From: Dongia_A sp039808885
GTDB taxonomy: Bacteria; Pseudomonadota; Alphaproteobacteria; Dongiales; Dongiaceae
NCBI GenBank assembly: GCA_039808885.1
Contig: JBDHTX010000006.1
Location: 62,001 to 126,000 of the forward strand
Reading direction: 5' to 3'
DNA length: 64,000 nt
The notes beneath the pieces were generated by a model, which had not been told where the DNA came from, ran no database searches, and was given only the letters and a program-made list of their open reading frames with translations. How positions within the stretch are numbered: position 1 is the first letter of the stretch; the number at the start of each line of letters is the position of its first letter. The position numbers were made by a program, and so were the translations under genes. Positions 35,792 through 43,482 of the stretch are shown here, one piece after another.

Positions 35792-35922
35792 AGGGCTATG
35801 ATGCCCGGCTACTGCCTCGACCTCTCGGCGCATGCTATACGCCGCGCCGAATCTTGACCACCCGCGACCGAAGCCGCCTCCCGCGACAAGACCGGCCGGC
35901 GCGACGAACAAGGAATCCCGTC

Positions 35923-37110
35923 ATGGACGCCAAGACCAAGAAGGCCGAATTCAACTGGGAAGATCCGCTCCTCCTCGAGGATCAGCTCACCGAAGAGGAG
36001 CGCATGGTGCGCGACACCGCGCGCAACTACGCCCAGGACAAGCTGATGAGCCGGGTGAAGGAAGCCAACCGGCACGAGCATTTCGACCGCGAGATCATGA
36101 ACGAGCTGGGCGCGCTCGGCCTGCTCGGCTCCACCATCGACGGCTATGGCTGCGCCGGGACCAACTACGTCTCCTACGGCCTCATCGCGCGCGAAGTGGA
36201 GCGCGTCGATTCCGGCTACCGCTCGGCCATGTCGGTGCAGTCGAGCCTGGTCATGCACCCGATCAACGCCTACGGCACCGAGGCGCAGCGCGAGAAGTTC
36301 CTGCCGCGCCTGGCGACCGGCGAGCTGGTCGGCTGCTTCGGCCTGACCGAGCCGGATCACGGCTCCGATCCGGGCGGCATGAAGACCCGCGCCAAGAAGG
36401 CCTCCGGCGGCTACGTGCTGACCGGCGCCAAGATGTGGATCACCAACTCGCCCATCGCCGACATCGCGGTGGTGTGGGCGAAGACCGAGGATGACGTGAT
36501 CCGCGGCTTCATTGTCGAGCGCGGCATGAAGGGATTCTCGACGCCGAAGATCGAGGGCAAGTTCAGCCTGCGCGCCTCGATCACCGGCGAGATTGTGCTG
36601 GAAGACGTCTTCGTGCCGGAGGAGAATCTGCTGCCGAACGTGAGCGGGCTCAAGGGTCCCTTCGGCTGCCTCAACAACGCGCGCTACGGCATCGCCTGGG
36701 GCGCCCTGGGTGCCGCCGAGTTCTGCTGGCACGCGGCGCGGCAATACACCATGGACCGCAAGCAGTTCGGCAAGCCGCTCGCCGCCAACCAGCTGATCCA
36801 GAAGAAGCTTGCCGACATGCAGACCGAGATCACGCTCGGCCTGCACGCCTGCCTGCGCCTCGGCCGCCTGAAGGACGAGAACCGCGCGGCGCCCGAGGCG
36901 ATCTCGATGCTCAAGCGCAATTCCTGCGGCAAGTCACTGGACATCGCCCGCATGGCCCGCGACATGCACGGCGGCAACGGCGTCTCCGACGAATACCACG
37001 TCATCCGCCATGTGATGAACCTCGAGGCGGTCAACACCTACGAGGGCACGCACGACATCCACGCTTTGATCCTCGGCCGCGCGCAGACGGGGTTGCAGGC
37101 GTTTATGTGA
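35923..37110 (+). CDS. gcdH: Glutaryl-CoA dehydrogenase
   Basis: 395 residues from ATG 35923. FAD enzyme that oxidises and decarboxylates glutaryl-CoA to crotonyl-CoA in lysine, tryptophan and hydroxylysine breakdown. The acyl-CoA dehydrogenase fold shows GCFGLTEPDHGSDPGGMKT, MWITNSPIADIAVVWAKT, RKQFGKPLAANQLIQKKLADM and the GCDH-type C-terminus NTYEGTHDIHALILGRA with the catalytic Glu. The DPLLLEDQLTEEERMVRD N-terminus is also characteristic of this subfamily. Confidence 0.95.
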   Translation: MDAKTKKAEFNWEDPLLLEDQLTEEERMVRDTARNYAQDKLMSRVKEANRHEHFDREIMNELGALGLLGSTIDGYGCAGTNYVSYGLIAREVERVDSGYRSAMSVQSSLVMHPINAYGTEAQREKFLPRLATGELVGCFGLTEPDHGSDPGGMKTRAKKASGGYVLTGAKMWITNSPIADIAVVWAKTEDDVIRGFIVERGMKGFSTPKIEGKFSLRASITGEIVLEDVFVPEENLLPNVSGLKGPFGCLNNARYGIAWGALGAAEFCWHAARQYTMDRKQFGKPLAANQLIQKKLADMQTEITLGLHACLRLGRLKDENRAAPEAISMLKRNSCGKSLDIARMARDMHGGNGVSDEYHVIRHVMNLEAVNTYEGTHDIHALILGRAQTGLQAFM

Positions 37111-37145
37111 GAGGTGTAGCGGAGTTCACTCCGCTCACCAGACAA

Positions 37146-37258
37146 AACTCGTTCGTCATGGTCGGGCTTGGCCCGACCATCCACGAGTTAGTCGACATCT
37201 GCTGAGAATTGCCCTTTGAAACTCGTGGATGCCAGGGCCAAGCCCTGGCATGACGAGT
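37146..37258. repeat. REP-like pair of palindromes (REPIN-type element)
   Basis: Two GC-rich palindromes are arranged as a large inverted repeat. The first unit is around CATGGTCGGGCTTGGCCCGACCAT in overlapping halves (37158-37180); the second is GATGCCAGGGCCAAGCCCTGGCAT (37228-37251). They are flanked by AACTCGT at 37146 and ACGAGT at 37253, with CACGAGTT and AACTCGTG facing each other inside. Repeats of this type (TCATGG...CCACGAGTT) are scattered between genes in many alphaproteobacteria. It sits between convergent gcdH and the MarR gene and may act as a transcription barrier. Confidence 0.8.
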
Positions 37259-37277
37259 GAGAGCGAGAAGTGTTTCC

Positions 37278-37730
37278 TTACCGCGCCACGTAGTTCATCG
37301 AGGTGCCCCAGAACCGCTCCAGGCGGCGCAGGGTGCCGTTGGCGGTGTCGAGGTCGGATTCGCTGGCGACTTCGGTCATGCCGCGGACGTGGCGGTCGTA
37401 CATCTCGTGCATCTTCTGGCAGACGGCCTGGGCCTTGGGCGAGAGCTTCACGTGCACCGCGCGCCGGTCATGTGGCGAGCGCTCCTGGGCCAGGTAGCCG
37501 TTCTCCACCATCTTCTTCACGTTGTAGGAGACGTTGGAGCCCAGATAGTAGCCGCGATTGGTGAGTTCGCCGACGGAAAGCACGTCGTCGCCGATGTTGA
37601 ACAGGATCATCGCCTGCACGTTGTTGAGGTCGCGGATGCCCTGCCGGTCGAGATCGGCCTTGATCACTTCAAGGCACTCGCGGTGCAGGCGCTCGACCAG
37701 CGCAATCGTCTCCAAATAGGCCTTTTTCAC
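37278..37730 (-). CDS. MarR-family regulator (LdtR-like)
   Basis: 150 residues. Winged-helix MarR fold: N-terminal dimer helix (MKKAYLETIALVERLHRECLE), NNVQAMILFNIGDDVLSVGEL, recognition helix with YYLGSNVSYNVKKMVENGYL, and the wing with ERSPHDRRAVHVKLS. The RGYYLGSNVSYN motif resembles LdtR of Liberibacter and rhizobia, a regulator linked to cell-wall transpeptidases and stress tolerance. Here its neighbours are catabolic genes, so the target is uncertain. An LdtR-like assignment is from recall of the motif, not a search. Confidence 0.82.
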   Translation of the reverse strand: MKKAYLETIALVERLHRECLEVIKADLDRQGIRDLNNVQAMILFNIGDDVLSVGELTNRGYYLGSNVSYNVKKMVENGYLAQERSPHDRRAVHVKLSPKAQAVCQKMHEMYDRHVRGMTEVASESDLDTANGTLRRLERFWGTSMNYVAR

Positions 37731-37877
37731 AGGGGCCCCCTTCGCGGCTATGCAACGTCGTCTCTAGCGCTCGAAATGAACGCCTCGCCCCAACCGTAGG
37801 CATTTGCTGTAAAAGAATGGTAAATGGCGTGTTACGAAAAAGATGAAAAACGCCAAGGAATTCAATCCGAGGCGTTC

Positions 37878-38765
37878 CTATCGCTGGCGAATGTCCTGGA
37901 TGATGGCGGAAAAATCGAGCTCGCCATGCCCCTCCTGGACGAAGCGCTCGTAGAGCCGCTTGGCCAGTTCGCCCAGCGCCACGTCCTGCTTCACATGCTC
38001 GGCCGCGTCCACCGCCAGGCGCAGATCCTTCAGCATCATCTTGGCGGCGAAACCGGGGGCGTAGCCGCGGTTTGAGGGCGCCGACGGCACCGGTCCCGGC
38101 GCCGGGCAATAGGAGGTGAGCGACCAGCACTGTCCGGATGAGGTCGAGGCGACGGCGAACAGCTTCTCCGCCGTGAGGCCCAATTGCTCGCCCAGCACGA
38201 AGGCCTCGGAGACGCCGATCATGGTGATGCCGAGGATCAGGTTGTTGCAGATCTTCGCCGCCTGGCCGGAGCCGCTGCCGCCGGTGTGCACGACGTTCTT
38301 GCCCATCGCCATCAGGATCGGCCGCGCCGCGCTCAAGGCGCCTTCGTCGCCGCCGGCCATGAAGGTGAGCGTTGCCGCCTCCGCCCCCGCCACGCCGCCG
38401 GACACCGGTGCGTCGATGAAGCGCAGGCCGCGCTCGCCCGCTTCCATGGCCACTGCGCGGGCGCTCTCCACATCGGTGGTCGAGCAATCGATCAGCACCG
38501 TGTTGGCCTTCGCCCGCGCCACGACACCGTTGTGGCCCAGATACACCGCGCGCAGTTCCTTGCCCGAGGGCAGCATGCTGACGACGATCTCGCTGTCGGC
38601 CGCGAGGGTTCCGGCATCGGCGGCCTGGGTGGCGCCGAGCGATGTCAACTGCGCCACGTTCGCCGCGCTCGGATCGCTGACCGCCACCTGGTGGCCGGCC
38701 CGCAGCAGGTTGCGCGCCATCGGGCCGCCCATGTTTCCGACACCGATGAAACCGATCTTGGACAT
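37878..38765 (-). CDS. mmsB: 3-hydroxyisobutyrate dehydrogenase
   Basis: 295 residues. Oxidises 3-hydroxyisobutyrate to methylmalonate semialdehyde in valine breakdown with NAD. Motifs: GFIGVGNMGGPMARNLLRAG (Rossmann), FIDAPVSGGVAGAEAATL (substrate binding), GSGQAAKICNNLILG (catalytic Lys) and the C-terminal MMLKDLRLAVDAAE. Located 27 bp after the 3-hydroxyisobutyryl-CoA hydrolase gene, which makes its substrate; the two are very likely an operon. Confidence 0.95.
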   Translation of the reverse strand: MSKIGFIGVGNMGGPMARNLLRAGHQVAVSDPSAANVAQLTSLGATQAADAGTLAADSEIVVSMLPSGKELRAVYLGHNGVVARAKANTVLIDCSTTDVESARAVAMEAGERGLRFIDAPVSGGVAGAEAATLTFMAGGDEGALSAARPILMAMGKNVVHTGGSGSGQAAKICNNLILGITMIGVSEAFVLGEQLGLTAEKLFAVASTSSGQCWSLTSYCPAPGPVPSAPSNRGYAPGFAAKMMLKDLRLAVDAAEHVKQDVALGELAKRLYERFVQEGHGELDFSAIIQDIRQR

Positions 38766-38792
38766 GGCTGGCCTCCCAGGTTTGAACGTGGC

Positions 38793-39812
38793 CTATTTCA
38801 GATTGAGGTCGAGGTCGGGCTGATCCGGCAGCTTGTCGAAAAACTGTTTCACCGCGTCGCCGGTCACCCGCGACAGATGCGACGGCTGCCAGTCGGGCTT
38901 GTTGTCGCGATCGATCAACAGCGCCCGCACGCCCTCGAAGAACTCGTTGCCGCCCATCATGTGCTGGCTGATGCGCCAGTCCTCCTTCAGCACATCGGCG
39001 ATGCTCTTGCCGCGCATCCGGCGCATATGCTCGAAGGTCACCCGCAGGCTGGTCGGCGAGCAGCGGTCGAGCAAGTTCAGGCTGTCCTTGGAGCCGGCGT
39101 CGCCGCGGTTCTTCAGCGCCGTGATGATGGCGTCGATCGAGTTCAGCGAAAAACAGATGTCGATCGCCGGCTGCAGCTTGGCGATGTCGGCCGTGCGCGT
39201 GACCTGGTTGGAGATCGACAGGTTCTCCGGCGTCAGATCGGCGAGCTTGTCCGACGGGATCGTATCGGTGACCAGCCCGCAATAGGACAGCCCGGCGGTG
39301 CGCAGGCGCAGGCCGGTCAGCGCCAGGAACACGCCGATTTCGCCCGGGCAACGCTGCAGGAAATGACCCGCGCCGACATCCGGGTAGAGCCCGATCGAGC
39401 ATTCCGGCATGGAGAAGATCGCGCGCTCGGTCGCCACGCGCACGGGCGCGTTGAGGCCGATGCCGGCGCCCCCGCCCATCACCAGCCCGTCCATCACCGC
39501 GATCAGCTGCTTGGGGTACGTGGCGATGCGGTAGTTCATCCGGTATTCGTGCCAGAAGAAATCGCGCAGCAAGGCGCGGTTGCCGGCCTTGCCCGCCTCG
39601 TAGAGCGCGCGCACGTCGCCGCCGGCGCAGAACGCCTTGTCGCCGGCGCCGTAGATCATCACCGCGCGGATCGACTTGTCCTTCGCCCACTCGGCCAGCT
39701 TGTCGTCGAGCGCCCGCACCATGTCGAGGGTCAAGGCATTGAGTTGGGCCGGGCGGTTGAGCGTCGCCTTGCCGACACCATCGGCGACGGAAAACAGCAC
39801 ATCGGTGAACAA
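38793..39812 (-). CDS. 3-hydroxyisobutyryl-CoA hydrolase
   Basis: 339 residues if started at TTG 39812, which follows GGAGG; the open frame continues upstream without family similarity. Crotonase fold: ATLNRPAQLNALTLDMVRAL, the oxyanion-hole FCAGGDVRALYEAG, GGGAGIGLNAPVRVATE and the HIBCH-type PECSIGLYPDVGAGHFL, plus a long C-terminal part with EFFEGVRALLIDRDNKPDW. Releases 3-hydroxyisobutyrate for the dehydrogenase encoded next. Valine catabolism. Confidence 0.93.
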   Translation of the reverse strand: MFTDVLFSVADGVGKATLNRPAQLNALTLDMVRALDDKLAEWAKDKSIRAVMIYGAGDKAFCAGGDVRALYEAGKAGNRALLRDFFWHEYRMNYRIATYPKQLIAVMDGLVMGGGAGIGLNAPVRVATERAIFSMPECSIGLYPDVGAGHFLQRCPGEIGVFLALTGLRLRTAGLSYCGLVTDTIPSDKLADLTPENLSISNQVTRTADIAKLQPAIDICFSLNSIDAIITALKNRGDAGSKDSLNLLDRCSPTSLRVTFEHMRRMRGKSIADVLKEDWRISQHMMGGNEFFEGVRALLIDRDNKPDWQPSHLSRVTGDAVKQFFDKLPDQPDLDLNLK

Positions 39813-39952
39813 GACGCGGACCCTCCGGCGGAATAAAATCGGTGGGTGTGTTTGAGCCGTAAATCGGGCCAGCGTCAAGCTGCGGAAGTCCCATATCTGT
39901 ATCGTTTGCCGCGGCACGACGGCGCGACGTGACCGGCTGCCGCGCGGGTGGC

Positions 39953-39981
39953 TTGACAGGTCCTCCGGGCTCTGCAACATA
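39953..39981 (+). promoter_or_regulatory. Candidate promoter of the SAM-riboswitch leader
   Basis: A perfect -35 TTGACA at 39953-39958 is followed by CAACATA at 39975-39981 as a weak -10 (spacing 16-17). The predicted transcription start, about 39988, lies a few bases before the first aptamer begins. The position fits very well although the -10 is poor. Confidence 0.55.
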
Positions 39982-39993
39982 CGCCCACGATTT

Positions 39994-40046
39994 CGGCGCC
40001 GATTTGAGCCTCAGCTTGCGGGCGCCCTACAAATGCAGCTAAAGCG
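39994..40046 (+). ncRNA. SAM-II riboswitch aptamer, first copy
   Basis: Matches the SAM-II (metA/metX) pseudoknot consensus. P1 is GGCGCC (39995-40000) paired with GGCGCC (40021-40026). The 20-nt loop holds the conserved GATTTGA and CAGCTTGC (40012-40019). After P1 come ACAAATGCAGCTAAAGCG (40029-40046), whose GCAG and GC can pair back with TTGC and GC of the loop to form P2, with the conserved TAAA between. SAM-II elements control methionine and SAM genes in alphaproteobacteria. Directly followed by an intrinsic terminator at 40057. Confidence 0.9.
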
Positions 40047-40056
40047 CGGGTCGATG

Positions 40057-40090
40057 TCCGCCCCGGCTCACGCTGTGGCGGATTTTTTGT
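40057..40090 (+). terminator. Intrinsic terminator between the two SAM aptamers
   Basis: TCCGCC (40057-40062) pairs with GGCGGA (40077-40082) around a 14-nt loop, followed directly by TTTTTTG (40083-40089). It starts 11 bases after the first aptamer. GCGG at 40046-40049, next to the aptamer 3' end, could pair instead with CCGC at 40058-40061, a possible antiterminator, so SAM binding could favour termination. The switching model is inference; the hairpin and T-run are seen. Confidence 0.75.
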
Positions 40091-40125
40091 TTTGGCGTGG
40101 CCGGCCAGTGTGGTTGGCGGCACGC

Positions 40126-40173
40126 CCGCGGGATTTGAGGGGCAGCTTGCACCGCGTCACCAATGCTAAAGCG
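40126..40173 (+). ncRNA. SAM-II-type (SAM-II or SAM-V) riboswitch aptamer, second copy
   Basis: The same fold repeats 132 bases downstream. P1 is CGCGG (40127-40131) with CCGCG (40152-40156). The loop is again 20 nt, beginning GATTTGAG and ending CAGCTTGCA. After P1, TCACCAATGCTAAAGCG (40157-40173) supplies TGC to pair with GCA of the loop and GC to pair with GC, with TAAA conserved. Loop sequences of the two aptamers match at 16 of 20 positions, while the P1 stems differ but keep pairing, which is covariation-like support. SAM-V has a SAM-II-like core, so class assignment needs a covariance model. Confidence 0.82.
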
Positions 40174-40177
40174 CTGA

Positions 40178-40217
40178 AGGCGAAAGCCCTCTGCCCCATT
40201 TCGGGCAAGAGGAGGGC
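40178..40217 (+). promoter_or_regulatory. Hairpin sequestering the osmC-family ribosome binding site, with competing hairpin
   Basis: GCCCTC (40186-40191) and TGCCC (40192-40196) can pair with GAGGGC (40212-40217) and GGGCA (40203-40207), giving 11 base pairs with a 4-nt bulge. The 3' arm holds most of the Shine-Dalgarno AGGAGG (40210-40215) for the ATG at 40226. A mutually exclusive small hairpin GGC-GAAA-GCC (40179-40188) uses the same left-arm bases. This looks like a translational expression platform for the second aptamer; how ligand binding selects between the forms is inferred. Confidence 0.6.
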
Positions 40218-40225
40218 CCAGAGCG

Positions 40226-40708
40226 ATGCAGACGTTGCAGAAGATCGCGCCAGAGGCGTGCCGGGTCGCCGAGCAGCAGCGAGCGCTGTCCGCGCGGCCG
40301 GAGAGCGGCCGGACCGTGCTCAGCGCCACCGCCGGACAGCTGCCGGCCACTGACAATCCCGAGCTGCTGCCGGCGCTGAAGGTGCTGCAGGCGCTGGCCC
40401 AGTGCCATGAGCAGACCTATCGCCTCTATGCCGAAGCGCTGGGCATCCCGTTGGATGCCGTGCAGGTCCGCCTGCAGGCGGCAATGGACCTGCGCGGCCT
40501 CTATGCCGCGGCCGACCGGGTGCGCGCCGGTTTCGGCCAGCTTGCCGCAACCGTCGAGATTTCCTCGCCGGCGGACATCTATGAGATCGAGCGTTTGCGC
40601 GTTACTGTGGAGCGCCATTCCCCGGTTCTGGACCTGGTCCGGAACCCGACCCCGGTCAGGATCGAGCTGGTCCTGACCCACAAGGAAACCGCGCCCGAAG
40701 CGGCGTGA
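40226..40708 (+). CDS. OsmC-family protein lacking one of the two redox cysteines
   Basis: 160 residues from ATG 40226, after AGGAGG. OsmC/Ohr proteins reduce organic hydroperoxides with two cysteines. The long central helix is present with the first cysteine (ALKVLQALAQCHEQTYRLYAEALGI in pieces, Cys at about 58), followed by GIPLDAVQVRLQAAMDLRGL. In the second helix, where a Cys-Pro is normal, the sequence reads VERHSPVLDLVRNPTPV, so the resolving cysteine is replaced. Peroxidase activity by the usual mechanism is therefore doubtful. It lies behind tandem SAM aptamers and 35 bp before an O-acetylhomoserine sulfhydrylase gene, suggesting a role in sulfur metabolism. Confidence 0.8.
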   Translation: MQTLQKIAPEACRVAEQQRALSARPESGRTVLSATAGQLPATDNPELLPALKVLQALAQCHEQTYRLYAEALGIPLDAVQVRLQAAMDLRGLYAAADRVRAGFGQLAATVEISSPADIYEIERLRVTVERHSPVLDLVRNPTPVRIELVLTHKETAPEAA

Positions 40709-40743
40709 CGAACAGAACACCAGATCAGACAGGAGAAACGATC

Positions 40744-42057
40744 ATGGCTCTTTCCAGCAAGCACCCCGAGACCATCGTGCTGCATGCCGGCCATCGCCGC
40801 GACGCCGCGACGAACGCCGTGGCGGTGCCGATCTACCAGACCACGTCCTACCAGTTCGACGACAGCGCCCATGCCGCCGATCTCTTCGCGTTGAAGCGCT
40901 TCGGCAACATCTATACCCGCATCATGAACCCGACGACCGACGTGCTGGAGCAGCGCCTGGCGGCTCTCGAAGGCGGCGTCGCGGCGCTGGCGCTGAGCTC
41001 GGGCCAGGCGGCCTCGGCCTTCGCCGTGCAGAACATCGCCAAGGCCGGCGACAACATCGTGAGCTCGACCGATCTTTACGGCGGCACCTGGAACCTGTTC
41101 GCGAACACCTTCAAGGACATGGGCATCGAGGTACGCTTCGTCGATCCCGAGGACCCGCAGGCCTTCGCCAAGGCGACCGACGCGAAGACCCGCGCCTATT
41201 ACGCCGAGACCCTGCCCAACCCGAAGCTGCGCGTCTTCCCGATCAAGGAAGTGGCCGAGATCGGCCGCAAGCTGGGCGTGCCGCTGATCATGGACAACAC
41301 CGCGGCGCCGGTCCTCTGCCGGCCCTTCGAGCATGGCGCGGCGATCATCGTCTATTCGACCACCAAGTATATCGGCGGCCACGGCACCTCGATCGGCGGC
41401 GCGCTCATCGACGGCGGCAATTTCGACTGGGAGAAGCATGCCGATCGCTTCCCCGGCCTGAACCAGCCGGACCCTTCCTATCACGGCGCGGTGTGGACCC
41501 AGGCGGTGAAGCCGCTCGGCCCGATCGCCTACATCATCAAGGCGCGGGTGACGTTGCTGCGCGACCTGGGCGCGGCGATGAGCCCGTTCAACGCCTTCAT
41601 GTTCATCCAGGGCCTGGAGACCCTGCCGCTGCGCATGCGCGAGCATTGCCGCAATGCCAATGCGGTCGCGGAATATCTCGGCAAGAACCCGGCGGTCACC
41701 AAGGTGATCTTCCCCGGCGCGATGAGCGGCGAGCCGAAGCGCCGCGCCGACGCCTATCTGAAGGGCGGCTATGGCGCCCTGGTCGGCTTCGAGATCAAGG
41801 GCGGCAAGGAGGCTGGGCGCAAGTTCATCGACGCGCTGCAGCTGTTCTATCATGTCGCGAATATCGGCGACGCGCGCAGCCTGGCGATCCATCCGGCGAC
41901 CACCACGCATTCGCAGCTCTCGCCCGAGGAGCAGCTGGCGACCGGCGTCAGCGATTCCTATGTGCGGCTGTCGATCGGCCTGGAGCACATCGACGACATC
42001 CTGGCCGACCTCGACCAGGCGTTCCAGGCGGTCGCCGGCAAGAAGGCCGCCGAATAG
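40744..42057 (+). CDS. metY: O-acetylhomoserine aminocarboxypropyltransferase (sulfhydrylase)
   Basis: 437 residues from ATG 40744 after AGGAG. PLP enzyme that makes homocysteine from O-acetylhomoserine and sulfide. Motifs: SSKHPETIVLHAGH, AVAVPIYQTTSYQFDD, YTRIMNPTTDVLEQRLAALEGG, IMDNTAAPVLCRP and the PLP lysine in IVYSTTKYIGGHGTSIGG; the long insert with WEKHADRFPGLNQPDPSYHG is typical of the MetY group. SAM control by the upstream riboswitch pair fits feedback on methionine synthesis. Followed by two tandem terminators. Confidence 0.94.
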   Translation: MALSSKHPETIVLHAGHRRDAATNAVAVPIYQTTSYQFDDSAHAADLFALKRFGNIYTRIMNPTTDVLEQRLAALEGGVAALALSSGQAASAFAVQNIAKAGDNIVSSTDLYGGTWNLFANTFKDMGIEVRFVDPEDPQAFAKATDAKTRAYYAETLPNPKLRVFPIKEVAEIGRKLGVPLIMDNTAAPVLCRPFEHGAAIIVYSTTKYIGGHGTSIGGALIDGGNFDWEKHADRFPGLNQPDPSYHGAVWTQAVKPLGPIAYIIKARVTLLRDLGAAMSPFNAFMFIQGLETLPLRMREHCRNANAVAEYLGKNPAVTKVIFPGAMSGEPKRRADAYLKGGYGALVGFEIKGGKEAGRKFIDALQLFYHVANIGDARSLAIHPATTTHSQLSPEEQLATGVSDSYVRLSIGLEHIDDILADLDQAFQAVAGKKAAE

Positions 42058-42098
42058 CACCCGCGGTCATCCCTGCCCGCTTCGTCTGCGGCGAAAGG

Positions 42099-42158
42099 CC
42101 CGGCCCGAAAGGTCGGGCCTTTTGCTTGCCCGGCCCGCCCGGTCGGGCCTTTTGCTTG
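42099..42158 (+). terminator. Two tandem intrinsic terminators (30-bp direct repeat)
   Basis: Units 42099-42128 and 42129-42158 match at 27 of 30 positions. Each has a 6-bp stem GGCCCG/CGGGCC with a 6-nt loop (AAAGGT, then CCCGGT) and TTTTGCTTG. They follow the metY stop by about 40 bases and precede hemB by 54 bases, so they insulate hemB from the methionine unit. The duplication itself is unusual. Confidence 0.85.
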
Positions 42159-42212
42159 TCTGGCCCGATTTGTTACAGTCCCTTTAACCGCCCCCGTGCA
42201 GGATTCCGTGCC

Positions 42213-43292
42213 ATGAAACACCGCGTCCCCGCCCCCAAGGGCAATGCCGCGCCCAAGGGCAAGACCGCTGCTGCGCTGGACCTGTTCGGTCCGGCACCGC
42301 ATGGCCAGTTTCCGCGCGTGCGCCTGCGCCGCAACCGGGCCGACGACTGGTCGCGCCGCCTGGTGCGCGAGACGACGCTGACGGTCGACGACCTGATCTG
42401 GCCCGTCTTCGTCAAGGAAGGCGGCGCCAAGCGGGAAGCCATTCCCGCCATGCCGGGCGTGCACCGGCTGACCATACCGGGCCTGCTCGAGGCGGCCGAA
42501 CAGGCGGCGAAGCTCGGCATCCCGGCGCTCGCCCTCTTCCCCGTGGTCCCCAGGGCGAGGAAGAGCGAAGGCGCCGAAGAGGCCTTCCGCGGCGACAACC
42601 TGTGCAACCGGGCGGTCAAGGCGCTGAAACAGGCGGTGCCCGAAATCGGCGTGATCTGCGACGTGGCGCTCGACCCCTATACCTCGCACGGCCATGACGG
42701 GCTGATGGAGGGTTCGCGGATCCTCAATGACGAGACGCTCGACGTCCTGTGCAAGCAGGCCCTGGCCCAGGCCGAGGCCGGCGTCGACGTCGTGGCGCCC
42801 TCCGACATGATGGATGGCCGCGTCGGCCGCCTGCGCGACGCGCTGGATGCCGAGGGGCACCAGGGCGTCAAGATCATGTCCTATGCCGCCAAATACGCCT
42901 CCGCCTTCTATGGCCCGTTCCGCGAGGCGGTGGGTTCCAAATCGGCGCTGGGCAAGGGCGACAAGCGCACCTACCAGATGGACCCGGCCAATGGCGACGA
43001 GGCGATCCGCGAATGCGCGCTCGACGTCGCCGAGGGCGCCGATCTGCTGATGGTCAAGCCCGGCATGCCCTATCTGGACATCCTGCACCGCGTGAAGCAG
43101 GCCTTCCACCTGCCGACCTGCGCCTACCAGGTGAGCGGCGAATACTCGATGATCAAGGCGGCGGTGCAGAACGGCTGGCTCGACAACGACCGCGCCGTGA
43201 TCGAAAGCCTGCAATGCTTCAAGCGGGCCGGCGCCGACGGCGTGCTGACCTATTTCGCCATCGAGGCCGCCACCCTGCTGCGGCGGGGCTGA
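42213..43292 (+). CDS. hemB: Delta-aminolevulinic acid dehydratase (porphobilinogen synthase)
   Basis: 359 residues from ATG 42213. Condenses two 5-aminolevulinates in heme synthesis. Schiff-base lysines lie in IMSYAAKYASAFYGPFREA and LMVKPGMPYLDI. The metal-site segment is DVALDPYTSHGHDG, with Asp/Ala in place of the cysteines of zinc enzymes, so this is the magnesium-type enzyme typical of alphaproteobacteria. The first 35 residues are a basic, low-complexity extension (MKHRVPAPKGNAAPKGK). No partner genes adjacent. Confidence 0.96.
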   Translation: MKHRVPAPKGNAAPKGKTAAALDLFGPAPHGQFPRVRLRRNRADDWSRRLVRETTLTVDDLIWPVFVKEGGAKREAIPAMPGVHRLTIPGLLEAAEQAAKLGIPALALFPVVPRARKSEGAEEAFRGDNLCNRAVKALKQAVPEIGVICDVALDPYTSHGHDGLMEGSRILNDETLDVLCKQALAQAEAGVDVVAPSDMMDGRVGRLRDALDAEGHQGVKIMSYAAKYASAFYGPFREAVGSKSALGKGDKRTYQMDPANGDEAIRECALDVAEGADLLMVKPGMPYLDILHRVKQAFHLPTCAYQVSGEYSMIKAAVQNGWLDNDRAVIESLQCFKRAGADGVLTYFAIEAATLLRRG

Positions 43293-43482
43293 ACCCCAGG
43301 GCTGCGCTCGGGGGCCCTGGCCCGGAGCCGCGGCGCCTCGGTGGCGCCGCTGCGGATTCCACACTTTCCCGATCCTGCGGCCGCCGCCGCCCGCAATCGA
43401 AGGCGGATTGATGCCGAATCGTCGATATTTTTGTGATACTTCCCACGTCTCTTGACTGAAGCATCACGAAAGTGCCACTGGT

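Noticed and set aside
37669..39894. 741-residue minus-strand frame across the two valine-degradation genes
   Set aside because: Runs out of frame through two recognised genes on the same strand; no family features.
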